The notes beneath the pieces are model-generated. The model searched no databases, had not been told where the DNA came from, and saw only the letters and a program-made list of their open reading frames with translations. Shown piece by piece: positions 1 through 8,712 of a stretch of 64,000 bases of DNA. Position 1 is the first letter of the stretch. Each line of letters opens with the position of its first letter. The stretch is from Bradyrhizobium sp. AZCC 1693 (GTDB lineage: Bacteria; Pseudomonadota; Alphaproteobacteria; Rhizobiales; Xanthobacteraceae): contig NZ_JAZHSD010000001.1 of the NCBI RefSeq assembly GCF_036924745.1, positions 682,001 to 746,000 on the forward strand, written 5' to 3'. The translations under genes and the position numbers were made by a program.

Positions 1-10
1 TCGCTATCGG

Positions 11-208
11 ATGGCTCTGTATCTTGTCTTCGCAATGGCGGTTTCCTTGAGTGTCGCCTGGAGCTGGAATTGGCTGACAGGCGTCGAGATATTTCGCATC
101 ATGGCGTCTCTGCCGTGCACGTTCATGATGCTCATGTGCATGAAACGGCTGAGCTGCAGGCAGCCTCAAGAGGCGGTTGCTCCGCGAGATGACGGAGGGA
201 GCCGATGA
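11..208 (+). CDS. small membrane protein, possibly 5'-truncated by window edge
   Basis: Encodes about 65 residues with a hydrophobic N-terminal half (about residues 2-45, two short membrane segments) and a polar tail. The frame stays open to the window edge upstream of the ATG at 11, so the true start may lie outside. Its stop overlaps the next ATG by four bases (ATGA at 205-208), which suggests translational coupling. I do not recognise the family. Its place just before a CusA remnant suggests it belonged to a copper or silver resistance cluster, but this is inference. Confidence 0.5.
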   Translation: MALYLVFAMAVSLSVAWSWNWLTGVEIFRIMASLPCTFMMLMCMKRLSCRQPQEAVAPRDDGGSR

Positions 209-342
209 TGGACAATATGATGCCTGGAATGATGTGGGGCATGGGGCTTGTCTGGTTGTTGGTCGTGATCGTCTTGATCCTGGCGGCCGCGGCGCTGATC
301 AAATACCTCCGCACCGTGAGCAAGGAGCCACCAGCACGTTAG
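205..342 (+). CDS. tiny Met-rich single-span membrane protein
   Basis: A 45-residue ORF that begins [14 protein letters not shown] and continues as one hydrophobic helix (about residues 13-33), ending in a short basic tail. Met-rich tiny membrane proteins of this look are common beside copper efflux genes, where methionines can bind Cu(I). A metal-related role here is inferred from composition and from the adjacent CusA remnant. It overlaps the preceding ORF by ATGA. Its stop codon lies inside the start of the remnant RND gene, so the 3' end of this small gene abuts degraded DNA. Confidence 0.55.
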   Translation: MMDNMMPGMMWGMGLVWLLVVIVLILAAAALIKYLRTVSKEPPAR

Positions 343-619
343 CGTAAACGTGCGCTATCCCCGCGACCTGCGTATCATGGCCGGACTGCTGCCCATCATG
401 TGGAGCACCGGCACCGGTTCGGAGATCATGCAGCGCATCGCGGTGCCGATGATCGGCGGCATGATCTCCTCGACGCTGCTGACGCTGATCGTGATGCCGG
501 CCGTGTTCGGCCTCCTCAAAGGCTTTGGATTGCCCGGCGATCCTGAACAAGGTCAGTGCGCTGCGGTGATTGTGAAGCAATCGAAGGAAGCCCTCCGTGT
601 TGCGGAGCCCGTCGGATGA
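338..619 (+). pseudogene. CusA/CzcA-type heavy-metal RND efflux pump remnant
   Basis: Read in one frame, the segment starts with [10 protein letters not shown], a motif from the periplasmic part of CusA-type pumps. It then jumps directly to [20 protein letters not shown] and the last transmembrane region ([20 protein letters not shown]). Intact family members are about 1,040 residues, and these two motifs are normally separated by a large part of the second periplasmic loop and several membrane helices. The gene has therefore lost its 5' part and suffered an internal deletion. No partner CusB or CusC is visible. It is unlikely to encode a working pump. Confidence 0.8.
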
Positions 620-789
620 GGTGCCCCCCAAGGCGCGGCGGCCGCCGTGATCGACGGCGAGCACGCGCTCTGCTGTCCGGGCTGGAACATTTGGCAAGGT
701 TATCGACTTCCTTACCCGTGCCGCAGCCGAGACGGGAGGATGGTGCATGGCAGTGAACAAGCCCGCCCGGCGTTAAAGGGAACGCCGAC

Positions 790-1019
790 ATGCCGCGTTA
801 CTTTTTCAATGTTATCACGACAGAGCGGAGCCGGACGAGGAGGGCGAGGAATTGCCCGACGCGCAAGCGGCTTGGCGTGAAGCTACGGTAACCGCGGGGC
901 AGATCATCCAGGACCTCGACGGCAGGTTGCGCCCAGGCCAGGACTGGCGGCTGGAAGGAACCGACGAATTCGCAAATCCGCTATACGTCATCCACGTCAG
1001 CGCCGACCGGCTCAGGTAA
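790..1019 (+). pseudogene. DUF6894-type small protein, broken by a one-base frameshift
   Basis: The ATG at 790 opens MPRYFFNV, the typical start of the short DUF6894 proteins abundant in Bradyrhizobium. After the GTT at 811-813 the normal continuation is found one base out of frame: YHDRAEPDEEGEELPDAQ, running to DEFANPLYVIHVSADRLR and a stop at 1017-1019. One extra T after AATGTT would restore a protein of about 77 residues. In the original frame translation runs into a basic nonsense stretch and stops after about 33 residues. The function of the family is unknown. The cause could be a real deletion or a sequencing error. Confidence 0.7.
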
Positions 1020-1026
1020 GGCCGCG

Positions 1027-1054
1027 GTCCCGGCCTCAAGGTCGGGGCCGGGAC
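1027..1054. terminator. hairpin between convergent genes
   Basis: A perfect 9-bp inverted repeat, GTCCCGGCC (1027-1035) and GGCCGGGAC (1046-1054), with a 10-base loop. It lies between the stop of the DUF6894 gene and the stop of the convergent minus-strand gene at 1074. There is no clear T run, so it may act as a barrier or transcript-end stabiliser instead of a strong intrinsic terminator. Confidence 0.45.
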
Positions 1055-1073
1055 TGGCGGACGGTTTGCCGGC

Positions 1074-1277
1074 CTATTTGGGAGTACGCAAACCCGGCGA
1101 AGAGAGCCAGCGGTCAATGACGGCCGCGGCTTCGTTTGCAACCGCCACCTCCAAGAGACGCTCTCGCTCGCTTCCCGGCGGCAGGCAAGCTGCCTTTTCG
1201 CGGGCGTGACCGGCGATCTGTCTAAGCCGCTCTTGGAGCGGAAGCGGCGGGCGGCTGCGATTGCGCTTTTTCTTCAT
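1074..1277 (-). CDS. hypothetical protein, basic N-terminus, helical
   Basis: A 67-residue protein starting MKKKRNRSRPPLPLQERL. The ATG at 1277 is preceded by AGGAG at good spacing, so I prefer it to the upstream in-frame start at 1325. The body (about residues 15-55) is rich in Arg, Ala and Glu and predicted helical, with no membrane segment. Small proteins of this type occur widely in Bradyrhizobium, but I know no function. It is divergent from the Crp/Fnr gene, with the sigma-EcfG promoter of that gene between them. Confidence 0.65.
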   Translation of the reverse strand: MKKKRNRSRPPLPLQERLRQIAGHAREKAACLPPGSERERLLEVAVANEAAAVIDRWLSSPGLRTPK

Positions 1278-1340
1278 GGTGGATCTCCTTGCTGGCCTGA
1301 TCCTTTCATGTTGCGGCAGGCGCATCCTTAACCTTTGTTG

Positions 1341-1366
1341 GGAACCGGCTTCGGGTCGGCGCCGTT
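1341..1366 (+). promoter_or_regulatory. sigma-EcfG (general stress response) promoter
   Basis: GGAAC at 1341-1345 and CGTT at 1363-1366 are separated by 17 bases. This is an exact match to the alphaproteobacterial EcfG promoter consensus (GGAAC-N16/17-CGTT). Transcription would start near 1373, about 20 bases upstream of the Crp/Fnr coding region. It suggests this regulator is part of the PhyR-EcfG general stress response. Confidence 0.7.
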
Positions 1367-1391
1367 TTCATTCAGGTCAGCAAATCATCGA

Positions 1392-2141
1392 ATGGAAGGA
1401 GACGCGGCATTGGACCGGGAGGTGGTGTTGGCGGCCATGTTGCGGCGGCTCAACACCGTTACAGGATTGGATGAGGCGGACATTGCCGCCATCCGCGCGT
1501 TGCCGATCGTCGTGCGGCAATGGGAAGCTGGACGTCCCATCGTATCCGACGGCGATCGTCCGACGGAATGCTGTCTCGTGATCGAGGGGTTTTGCGTGCG
1601 CGCCAAGACGACGGTCAGCGGTAAGCGGCAAATTCTTTCAATCCATATCCCCGGCGATATTCCGGACCTCCAGACCCTGCATCTGCGCAGGATGGATCAC
1701 GATCTCATCCCGGTGGTCCCGTCCACGCTTGGCATGATCAGTCACGCCTCGTTGCGAGACTTGACGCGCGCCAGGCCGAACGTCGCCGAAAAGTTCTGGC
1801 GCGACACGCTGATCGATGCGGCGATATTCCGGCAATGGATCGTCAATGTCGGTCAGCGACCAGCGGATAGCCGGCTCGCCCACACCGTCCTGGAGATACG
1901 CCACCGCCTTGCCGTCGTCGGCCGTACGGCGGGTGATACATTTGAAATGCCGCTAACGCAGGAACAGATTGCAGAGACGCTGGGGATCACGCCGGTCCAC
2001 GCCAATCGCGTCATCAGGCAACTGCGCGAGGCAAAAATCGTCGATATCAGTCGAGGGCGCGTGGTGGTGCTCAGCGAAGCGAAGCTGGCACAATTGGCGC
2101 AGTTCGACGACTGCTATCTTCACCAAGATCCAGCGCTCTGA
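1392..2141 (+). CDS. Crp/Fnr family transcriptional regulator
   Basis: A cytoplasmic DNA-binding regulator of about 249 residues. The N-terminal half is a cyclic-nucleotide-binding-like beta roll (about residues 25-140). The C-terminal winged helix contains the family helix-turn-helix around LTQEQIAETLGITPVHANRV. It lacks the N-terminal Cys cluster of FNR, so oxygen sensing through an iron-sulfur cluster is unlikely, and its ligand is unknown. The start is uncertain: ATG at 1392 has a weak ribosome site, while TTG at 1410 has AAGGAG about nine bases upstream. A sigma-EcfG promoter sits just upstream. It may control stress-related genes, but no target is visible here. Confidence 0.88.
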   Translation: MEGDAALDREVVLAAMLRRLNTVTGLDEADIAAIRALPIVVRQWEAGRPIVSDGDRPTECCLVIEGFCVRAKTTVSGKRQILSIHIPGDIPDLQTLHLRRMDHDLIPVVPSTLGMISHASLRDLTRARPNVAEKFWRDTLIDAAIFRQWIVNVGQRPADSRLAHTVLEIRHRLAVVGRTAGDTFEMPLTQEQIAETLGITPVHANRVIRQLREAKIVDISRGRVVVLSEAKLAQLAQFDDCYLHQDPAL

Positions 2142-2298
2142 AGCTGCATCCCGAGCGGAAAATTTGGAAAGGTTGAGGGCGCCGGCCGCCGCCTGCGTCC
2201 GGATCAATGGCGGGTGCGTGAATTTGTCGATCCTGTGGAACGATTCCTTGTCGGGAAAATTAAGCAATTGTCCAAGGAGTGGACACATTAAACTCAAG

Positions 2299-2350
2299 CG
2301 GCTGCCGATGCGGTCCCGCCCCCAAGGCTCATTGGGCAGCCGTTTTTTTT
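2299..2350 (+). terminator. Rho-independent terminator after the Crp/Fnr gene
   Basis: CGGCTGCC (2299-2306) pairs perfectly with GGCAGCCG (2335-2342), and eight Ts follow at 2343-2350. A smaller hairpin, GCGG-TC-CCGC, can nest in the loop. It ends only 13 bases before the ATG of the next gene, so it could also act as an attenuator for that gene. Confidence 0.65.
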
Positions 2351-2362
2351 GCCGCCACCGCC

Positions 2363-2578
2363 ATGAAGAATTTCGCCAACGCGTCCTTCCCGCCCGAGGT
2401 GATCTCGGTGATGGAGGAGGCGCTTGATGCGGCGGTGGCTTCGCTTCCAGAGCCCGTCCATTCCACCCACGTTCAATGCATCGCGGAAGCGATTCTGCGC
2501 GCAGCCGACAAGGGCGAGCGCGACCCGCAAATCCTGCAAAGGCTGGCATTGCTGGAGCTGCAGATCGTTCGGCGCTAG
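2363..2578 (+). CDS. conserved small hypothetical protein
   Basis: A 71-residue soluble, mostly helical protein starting MKNFANASFPPEVISVM. The ATG at 2363 follows a T-rich stretch, and no strong Shine-Dalgarno is visible. A longer in-frame start (GTG 2279) would make a less natural Cys/Pro-rich leader crossing the terminator hairpin, so I reject it. Short proteins with the pattern FPPEVISVMEEAL are frequent in rhizobia. No function is known to me. Confidence 0.6.
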   Translation: MKNFANASFPPEVISVMEEALDAAVASLPEPVHSTHVQCIAEAILRAADKGERDPQILQRLALLELQIVRR

Positions 2579-2810
2579 CGATTGGTCGGGCCGGCGATGA
2601 TCGCTGTCAGTTTAATCTGCGCGCTGTTTGCAACCTGGTTCAGCTGAGCTCTGGTGGTGGGCTCCGAACCAAAACTTGTGATGCCGTTCACCATCGCCCC
2701 AAAAAAGATCGGATAAGATAAGCTTGGTCTACCCAGCGCAGCAGCGTCGGCTGTACGTGTCGGTTGATCCGTTTTCGATCCCGTTTGACATACTCCCCCA
2801 GGAGGAACGC

Positions 2811-4130
2811 ATGCCAGATCTCGCAAGAAGTCATGCCGTGGTCATTGGCGCCGGCATGGCCGGACTTACGGCCGCTCAGGCGATCTCAGGGCATTGCGGG
2901 AAAGTCACGATCATCGAGCGGGACGAGCTTCCCGCCGGGGCCGCGCCACGAAGCGGCACGCCGCAGGCCCAGCATGCCCACATGCTGCTCGCAGGCGGGC
3001 TGAAGGCCCTGCAGACCCTGTTTCCGGGATTTGAGAACGATCTGGCGGAAGCGGGCGCGGTGAAGATCCGCTCGGGTAAGGATATAAGGTTTGAGCGCCC
3101 CGGGTTCGATCCTTTTCCGATTCGCGATCTCGGCATCGAAATTTTCTGCATGTCGCGCCCATTGCTCGAAGCCGTTACGCGACGACGCGTTCTGCAGACG
3201 GCGAACATCAACATCAGCGTGCGCTCCCGCGTGACCGGGCTTGTCGCATCGCGCGATGCAATGCGGATCGGGGCGGTCCGTTATGTCAGCGAAGATGGTC
3301 CTGCCGTTACGCTGGAAGCCGACTTGGTTGTTGAAGCCTCCGGCCGCTGCGGCCTGACGCTGAAGCTGCTCGAAGAGCTTTCTCTGCAGAAACCCGCGGA
3401 AACCGAAATCGGCATCGATCAGGCGTACGCGAGCACCATCGTCGAGCGGCCGCTCGATCACGACTGGCTGGGCAATATCGTGCTGCCGTCCGCACCCGCC
3501 AGCAGCCGCGGAGCGTTCCTGTTTCCGATCGAAAAGCAGCAATGGCTGCTTTCCGTCGGAGGCAATCATGGCGACGCGCCTCCGGGCGACCGCGCGGCAT
3601 TCATGAATTTCGTCAAGAGCCTGCGCACCCCGACCATCTATGACGCGGTCAGGGACGCCCGACCGCTGACGGATATCGTCCGCTACCAGCTGCCTTGCAG
3701 CACACGGCGGCATTTCGAGCGCCTGGAGGCGTTCCCGACAGGGCTGCTCGCGATAGGCGATGCCCTCTGCCGCTTTAATCCAGTGTTTGGCCAGGGCATG
3801 AGCGTGGCAGCGCAGGAAGCCGTGATCCTCGGCCGGTTGTTGGCGGAAGGCGTCCCCATGGAGCGGCTGGCGTGCGACTTCTTCGCTGCCATCCAGGACA
3901 CCATCGCGACGCCGTGGGGCGTTGCCGTCAGCGATTTCGTCTATCCCGCCACGCGTGGCGTCCGGCCCGCCGACCTCGCGCAGCGCCTGCAATACGGCAT
4001 GGCCTTGACCAAGCTCGCCGCTGACGATCCCGAAGTGCACCGGCTGACGGTGGAAGTCTCGCAACTGCTCAAGCCGCAGGCCGCGCTGCGCGAGCCGGCG
4101 CTCGCGGCGCGCGTGATGTCGCTGATGTGA
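2811..4130 (+). CDS. FAD-dependent oxidoreductase (geranylgeranyl-reductase/aromatic hydroxylase fold)
   Basis: A 439-residue flavoprotein. The N-terminus has the dinucleotide-binding fingerprint VVIGAGMAGLTAAQAI (about residues 10-25) followed by the acidic strand end IIER. A second FAD motif, GLLAIGDALCRFNPVFGQGMS (shown in part), lies near residues 310-330 and is typical of group A flavin monooxygenases and geranylgeranyl reductases. ATG 2811 is chosen because CAGGAGGAAC lies just upstream. No signal peptide or membrane span is visible. The following methyltransferase is on the same strand 92 bp downstream, which hints at a shared role in modifying a lipid or secondary metabolite. The substrate is unknown. 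Confidence 0.85.
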   Translation: MPDLARSHAVVIGAGMAGLTAAQAISGHCGKVTIIERDELPAGAAPRSGTPQAQHAHMLLAGGLKALQTLFPGFENDLAEAGAVKIRSGKDIRFERPGFDPFPIRDLGIEIFCMSRPLLEAVTRRRVLQTANINISVRSRVTGLVASRDAMRIGAVRYVSEDGPAVTLEADLVVEASGRCGLTLKLLEELSLQKPAETEIGIDQAYASTIVERPLDHDWLGNIVLPSAPASSRGAFLFPIEKQQWLLSVGGNHGDAPPGDRAAFMNFVKSLRTPTIYDAVRDARPLTDIVRYQLPCSTRRHFERLEAFPTGLLAIGDALCRFNPVFGQGMSVAAQEAVILGRLLAEGVPMERLACDFFAAIQDTIATPWGVAVSDFVYPATRGVRPADLAQRLQYGMALTKLAADDPEVHRLTVEVSQLLKPQAALREPALAARVMSLM

Positions 4131-4222
4131 CTGATAACGCGGGGAGGCCGCGGTGGACTTTGTTACCGTCGTTGCCGCTCGGCTCGAAAAGTGACAAGGT
4201 TTGCGCCCGAAGGAAATGAGCC

Positions 4223-4834
4223 ATGGGCTTCTACAACGACATTATCCTTCCGAGGGTTTGCGATCTCGCGATGCGCAACGCTCAACTTCGGCCCTATCGC
4301 GAGCGGGTGATCGGCGCGGCGGAAGGGCTGGTCATCGAGATCGGGGTCGGCTCGGGCCGGAATTTGCCTCTCTATCGGTCCCCGGTGAGGGAGGTACTGG
4401 CGCTGGAGCCGTCTCCTCAGCTCACGGCGATGGCCCGTGGCACTCTGCATCCGGGCATGCCGGTCCGCTTCATCGAAGCTTCGGCAGAAGCCATTCCACT
4501 TCACGATCGCAGCGTTGATACCGTTGTGACCACCTGGACGTTGTGCAGCATTCCGGATGCCGCCATGGCGCTCACCGAAATGCGTCGGGTGCTTCGCCCT
4601 GGCGGCAAGCTTTTGTTCGTGGAACACGGCATGGCGCCTGACAGGAATGTGCGGCGATGGCAGGACTGGCTGACACCTGCCTGGAAACGCATTAGCGGCG
4701 GCTGTCATCTCAATCGACCTATCAGCACGATGATCGAAAGTGCGGGCTTCAGGATTGATCGGGTGGAAACCGGCTATATGCCCGGACCCAAGGCGATGAC
4801 CTTCATGTACGAAGGCAGCGCCCGACGAGGCTAG
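4223..4834 (+). CDS. class I SAM-dependent methyltransferase
   Basis: A 203-residue soluble methyltransferase. Motif I is VIEIGVGSGRNLPLY (about residues 37-51). The acidic residue ending strand 2 is in LALEPSP, and the post-II region is TWTLCSIPDA. LRPGGKLLFVEHG matches the late motif of UbiE/COQ5 and METTL7-like enzymes. The pattern is close to phospholipid N-methyltransferase-like or METTL7-type proteins, but the substrate cannot be assigned. GAAGGAAA precedes the ATG. Its end is 17 bp from the convergent ppx stop. Confidence 0.85.
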   Translation: MGFYNDIILPRVCDLAMRNAQLRPYRERVIGAAEGLVIEIGVGSGRNLPLYRSPVREVLALEPSPQLTAMARGTLHPGMPVRFIEASAEAIPLHDRSVDTVVTTWTLCSIPDAAMALTEMRRVLRPGGKLLFVEHGMAPDRNVRRWQDWLTPAWKRISGGCHLNRPISTMIESAGFRIDRVETGYMPGPKAMTFMYEGSARRG

Positions 4835-4851
4835 ATCGGTGACGATCGGCC

Positions 4852-6354
4852 TTATTTCCGCACGATCGAGCCGGCGCGGCCGACCAGCCGGGCCATTTGC
4901 TTGAACCGGCTGCCGACGCGGTCGGCGACGAGATCGACCATACGGTGCTCGAACACCAGCATCAGTTTGCGGCTGCCGCTGCGGAAATGCGTCGCCGGCA
5001 ACACGCCGGTGCGCGCCGCCGAGATCAGATGGGCAACGCGGAACGCTGCGCCGAGAACGCGCGCGCGCTCGTCCATGGCCGGCGGCACCAGCTCGCGGAT
5101 ACGGGCCGGCGGCTCGTTTTCCTCGCTGAGGCCCGCGTAGCGGTAGAACACCGACAGCGCGACAAAGGCGCGGCCCTGGTGGCTGATCGAGCCGAAATTG
5201 CCATTGGTGATCAGGCTCAGCGTTTCTTCGCCGCGATGGTCGGGATGCACCCGCCATCCGATATCGGACAGCAGGCAGGCGGCGTGGCGCAGGCGGCGGT
5301 CCGCCTCGGTCTCGCGCAGCTTCACGACTCGCACCAGCCGATCGGTCCATGCGACCAGTTCCTCGGCGTGACGCGCGGAGCGCGACAGCAGCCCGTTCAG
5401 GGTTTGGGCGGCGCAGATGAAGCCGTCCTTGGCGCGCTCCTGCGGCGGCAGCATCTCGTAGAGCAGGCCTTCGCGAACCCCGAAGGTCGAGAACACGATT
5501 TCCTTCGGCCGGCCGACGCGGATGATGTATTCGAGCACGAGCGCTGCATAGGTGAGGAGCGGACGCCGCGCATCGGCGACCACTTCGATATCGGCGAGCA
5601 TGTTGGCGGCCGCCAGCCGGCGCAGGCGCCGGGCGAAATCGAGCGCGTCGGCGGCGGGTATCGAATAGCCGTGCATCACCCGCAGCGGATAGCCGCTCTG
5701 GACGATGTGGATCCGCGCCAGTGCGCGCCAGGTGCCGCCGACCGCGTAGAAGGTGCGGCCGTGACCTGCCTTGAGTTGGGCCACGCCGGACAGGTCGCTG
5801 CGAACGATGCGCTCGGCGCGCTTCAGTGATTTGTGCGAGAGATCCTGCAGCGCGAGGCTTCCCAGCGGCAGCGTGACGCCGCTATGGACCCGGTTTTTCT
5901 GCACGTCGATCAGTTCGAGCGAACCGCCGCCGAGATCGCCGACGATGCCGTCGGGATCGTGGATGCCGGAGACGACGCCGAGCGCGGAAAGTTTTGCCTC
6001 GCGCGGCCCCGACAGGATTTCAATGCTGGCGCCGCAGATGCGCTCGGCCTTGGCGATGAAGTCGGCACCGTTCCTGGCGTCGCGGCAGGCCGCGGTCGCG
6101 ATGGCGAAAACGCGCCCCACCTGCTGGATGCGGCACAGCGCCCGGAATCGCCGCAGCGCCGTCAGCGCCTTGGCAACCGCGTCCTCGGCTAGGAGGCCGG
6201 TGCTCTGCACCTCGCGGCCGAGCCCGCACAGCGCCTTCTCGTTGAAGATGGTGACGAGGCTGCGCGCCATCGTCTCATAGACGACGAGACGAACCGAGTT
6301 CGAACCGATGTCGATGACGGCGACGCTGGAAGCGCGCTTGCGCGGTCGCTTCAC
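4852..6354 (-). CDS. ppx: exopolyphosphatase, Ppx/GppA family
   Basis: A 500-residue enzyme that hydrolyses terminal phosphates from inorganic polyphosphate, and possibly pppGpp in the related GppA activity. The ASKHA-fold phosphate-binding motif AVIDIGSNSVRLVVYE opens the protein (about residues 13-28), and the second loop GIVGDLGGGSLELIDV lies near residue 140. The C-terminal third is the extra helical, HD-like domain found in long Ppx proteins. It starts 12 bp after the ppk stop on the same strand, so the polymer-making and polymer-degrading enzymes are almost certainly co-transcribed. Confidence 0.93.
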   Translation of the reverse strand: MKRPRKRASSVAVIDIGSNSVRLVVYETMARSLVTIFNEKALCGLGREVQSTGLLAEDAVAKALTALRRFRALCRIQQVGRVFAIATAACRDARNGADFIAKAERICGASIEILSGPREAKLSALGVVSGIHDPDGIVGDLGGGSLELIDVQKNRVHSGVTLPLGSLALQDLSHKSLKRAERIVRSDLSGVAQLKAGHGRTFYAVGGTWRALARIHIVQSGYPLRVMHGYSIPAADALDFARRLRRLAAANMLADIEVVADARRPLLTYAALVLEYIIRVGRPKEIVFSTFGVREGLLYEMLPPQERAKDGFICAAQTLNGLLSRSARHAEELVAWTDRLVRVVKLRETEADRRLRHAACLLSDIGWRVHPDHRGEETLSLITNGNFGSISHQGRAFVALSVFYRYAGLSEENEPPARIRELVPPAMDERARVLGAAFRVAHLISAARTGVLPATHFRSGSRKLMLVFEHRMVDLVADRVGSRFKQMARLVGRAGSIVRK

Positions 6355-6366
6355 AGCCGTGGTCCC

Positions 6367-8580
6367 TTATGAGGATTGCTGGCGCTCGTTACGGCGCGTA
6401 AGGCGGCGCGGCGAAGATTCCTTGAGAGACTTTCCACGGCCAGACAGACTCGGATTCGTCATGAAATAGTTGTGCAGATTGAACGGCTCTTCGCCTTTCG
6501 CGGCCTTCATACGCGTTGACGATCCATCCGGCAACAACTGCCAGCTCTGCTCGGTGTCCTTCAGGTTCGCGACCATGATCTGTTCGAGAACCTGCTGATG
6601 CACCGTCGGATTTTGCAACGGACAGAGCACCTCGACGCGGCGGTCGAGGTTCCGCGGCATCATGTCGGCGGACGAGATATACACAGCCGCCCTCGGGCCG
6701 GGCAGGCCTTGACCCATACCAAAGCAGTAGATTCGGCCGTGCTCCAGGAAGCGGCCGATGATCGATTTGACCCGGATATTCTCGGAAAATCCGGGAATTC
6801 CCGGCCGCAGGCAGCAGATGCCGCGCACCACCAGCTCGATCGACACGCCCGCCTGCGAAGCCTCGTACAGCGCGTCGATGACATCAGGATCGACCAGCGA
6901 GTTCATCTTCATCCAGATCACGCCCGGCTTGCCGTGCCTGCTGTGATTGGTCTCGCCCTTGATGTGTTCGATGATGCGCTTGCGCAGCGTCAGCGGCGAC
7001 ACCGCCATCCGCTCGATGTCGCTCGGCTCGGCATAGCCGGTGATGTAGTTGAACACCCGCGCCGCATCGCGGCCGATGATCGGGTCCGATGTAAAGTATG
7101 AGAGGTCGGTATAGATGCGCGCGGTGACCGGATGATAATTGCCGGTGCCGGTATGCACATAGGTTGTGAGATTACCGCCCTCGCGCCGCACCACCATCGA
7201 CAGCTTGGCGTGGGTCTTCAGTTCGAGAAAGCCGTAGACCACCTGCACGCCGGCGCGTTCGAGGTCGCGCGCCCAGCGGATGTTGGCTTCCTCGTCGAAC
7301 CGCGCCTTCAGCTCGATCAGGGCGGTCACCGATTTGCCGGCCTCGGCTGCTTCGGCAAGCGTGCGCACGATCGGCGAATTGTTCGAGGTGCGGTACAGCG
7401 TCTGCTTGATGGCGACGACATCAGGGTCGCGGGCGGCCTGCTGCAGGAACTGCACGACGACGTCGAACGATTCGTAAGGATGATGGACGATCAGGTCCTT
7501 CTGCCGGATCGCGGCGAAAATGTCACCGGCATGGTCGCGCACCCGCTCGGGATGGCGCGGCACATAGGGCGTGAATTCGAGGTCGGGTCGGTCCAGCCTT
7601 GTGAGCTGCGAGAGCTCGTTCATCGCCAGCACGCCATCGACCAGAAACATCTCGTCATCGGCTGCGGAAAGCGCCTGCTGCACGAAGCCGCGCAGCGCTT
7701 CCGGCATCTTCGCTTCCATCTCCAGCCGGATCACCGATCCCCGCCGCCGCCGCTTCAGCGCGGTCTCGAACAGGCGGACCAGGTCCTCGGCTTCTTCCTC
7801 GATTTCGAGTTCGGAGTCCCTGATGATCCGAAAGGCACCCTGGCCCTTGACGGTATAGCCGGGGAACAGGCGGCCGATGAACAGGCCAGTAGCCTGCTCC
7901 AGCGGGATCAGGTGAACTGCGCCGTCCCCGGACGCAGGCATGCGGATGAAGCGATCGATCTTGCCGGGCATGCGAATCAGGGCGTTCATCGCCTTGCCGT
8001 CCGAGGTCCGCAACAACTGCAGGGCGATGGTGAAGCCGAGGCTGGGGATGAACGGGAACGGGTGCGCCGGATCAATCGCCAGCGGCGTCAGCAGCGGGAA
8101 GATGTTGCGGAGGAAGTGATCCTCGAGCCAGCCGCGCTCCGGCTTGGTGAAGTCGTGGCCGTCGACCAGCAAGATGCCGGCGTCCGACAGGGTGGCGCGC
8201 AGATCGCGCCAGATCGCCTGCTGGTCGGAGGCGAGCTCCGAAACCGTCTTGTTGATGAGGGTGAGCTGCTCGGACGGCGTCATGCCGTCGGGGCTGCGTT
8301 CGGCGATGCCTTCACGGACCTGCGCCTTGATGCCGGCGACGCGGACCATGAAGAACTCATCAAGGTTATTGGCGGAAATCGACAGGAACCGCACCCGTTC
8401 CAGCACGGGATGGCCGGGATTGACCGATTCCTCGAGCACCCGGCGGTTGAAATGCAGCCAGGATAGTTCGCGATTGATGAATCGTTCCGGGCTCGTGGCA
8501 ATCGAGGGTGGAGCCTCGGCAACTGGCTCTTTTTCTTTTATTTCAATAACTTGTGCCGATTCCATAAGGCTTTGATCCAT
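6367..8580 (-). CDS. ppk1: polyphosphate kinase 1
   Basis: A 737-residue enzyme that reversibly polymerises ATP gamma-phosphate into polyphosphate. The domain order is the N-terminal N/H part ([17 protein letters not shown] near residue 36), the middle domain, and two phospholipase-D-like catalytic domains. The autophosphorylated histidine is expected in [11 protein letters not shown] (His near 457), with the second histidine in [10 protein letters not shown]. The C-terminus (about residues 690-737) is a basic, Ser-rich extension. The ribosome site is weak, and an alternative ATG lies five codons in. It is followed closely by ppx. Activity is expected to rise in phosphate or amino-acid starvation. 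Confidence 0.95.
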   Translation of the reverse strand: MDQSLMESAQVIEIKEKEPVAEAPPSIATSPERFINRELSWLHFNRRVLEESVNPGHPVLERVRFLSISANNLDEFFMVRVAGIKAQVREGIAERSPDGMTPSEQLTLINKTVSELASDQQAIWRDLRATLSDAGILLVDGHDFTKPERGWLEDHFLRNIFPLLTPLAIDPAHPFPFIPSLGFTIALQLLRTSDGKAMNALIRMPGKIDRFIRMPASGDGAVHLIPLEQATGLFIGRLFPGYTVKGQGAFRIIRDSELEIEEEAEDLVRLFETALKRRRRGSVIRLEMEAKMPEALRGFVQQALSAADDEMFLVDGVLAMNELSQLTRLDRPDLEFTPYVPRHPERVRDHAGDIFAAIRQKDLIVHHPYESFDVVVQFLQQAARDPDVVAIKQTLYRTSNNSPIVRTLAEAAEAGKSVTALIELKARFDEEANIRWARDLERAGVQVVYGFLELKTHAKLSMVVRREGGNLTTYVHTGTGNYHPVTARIYTDLSYFTSDPIIGRDAARVFNYITGYAEPSDIERMAVSPLTLRKRIIEHIKGETNHSRHGKPGVIWMKMNSLVDPDVIDALYEASQAGVSIELVVRGICCLRPGIPGFSENIRVKSIIGRFLEHGRIYCFGMGQGLPGPRAAVYISSADMMPRNLDRRVEVLCPLQNPTVHQQVLEQIMVANLKDTEQSWQLLPDGSSTRMKAAKGEEPFNLHNYFMTNPSLSGRGKSLKESSPRRLTRRNERQQSS

Positions 8581-8712
8581 CTCGGGAGAGGCGCGGGGCT
8601 AGTTTAAGGGAAATGCCGCCTACACCATGTGATACGCCGATGACGTTTCAATGACATTGATGTTCCGCCCATAGTCGCCGTCAAGGCGGCAGGACGCAGC
8701 ACGCACCGCCGG

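Noticed and set aside
2886..4064. 392-codon minus-strand frame opposite the FAD oxidoreductase
   Set aside because: Antisense shadow; the plus strand has FAD motifs and an excellent ribosome site.
7132..8466. 444-codon plus-strand frame opposite ppk1
   Set aside because: Antisense shadow of a clear polyphosphate kinase.
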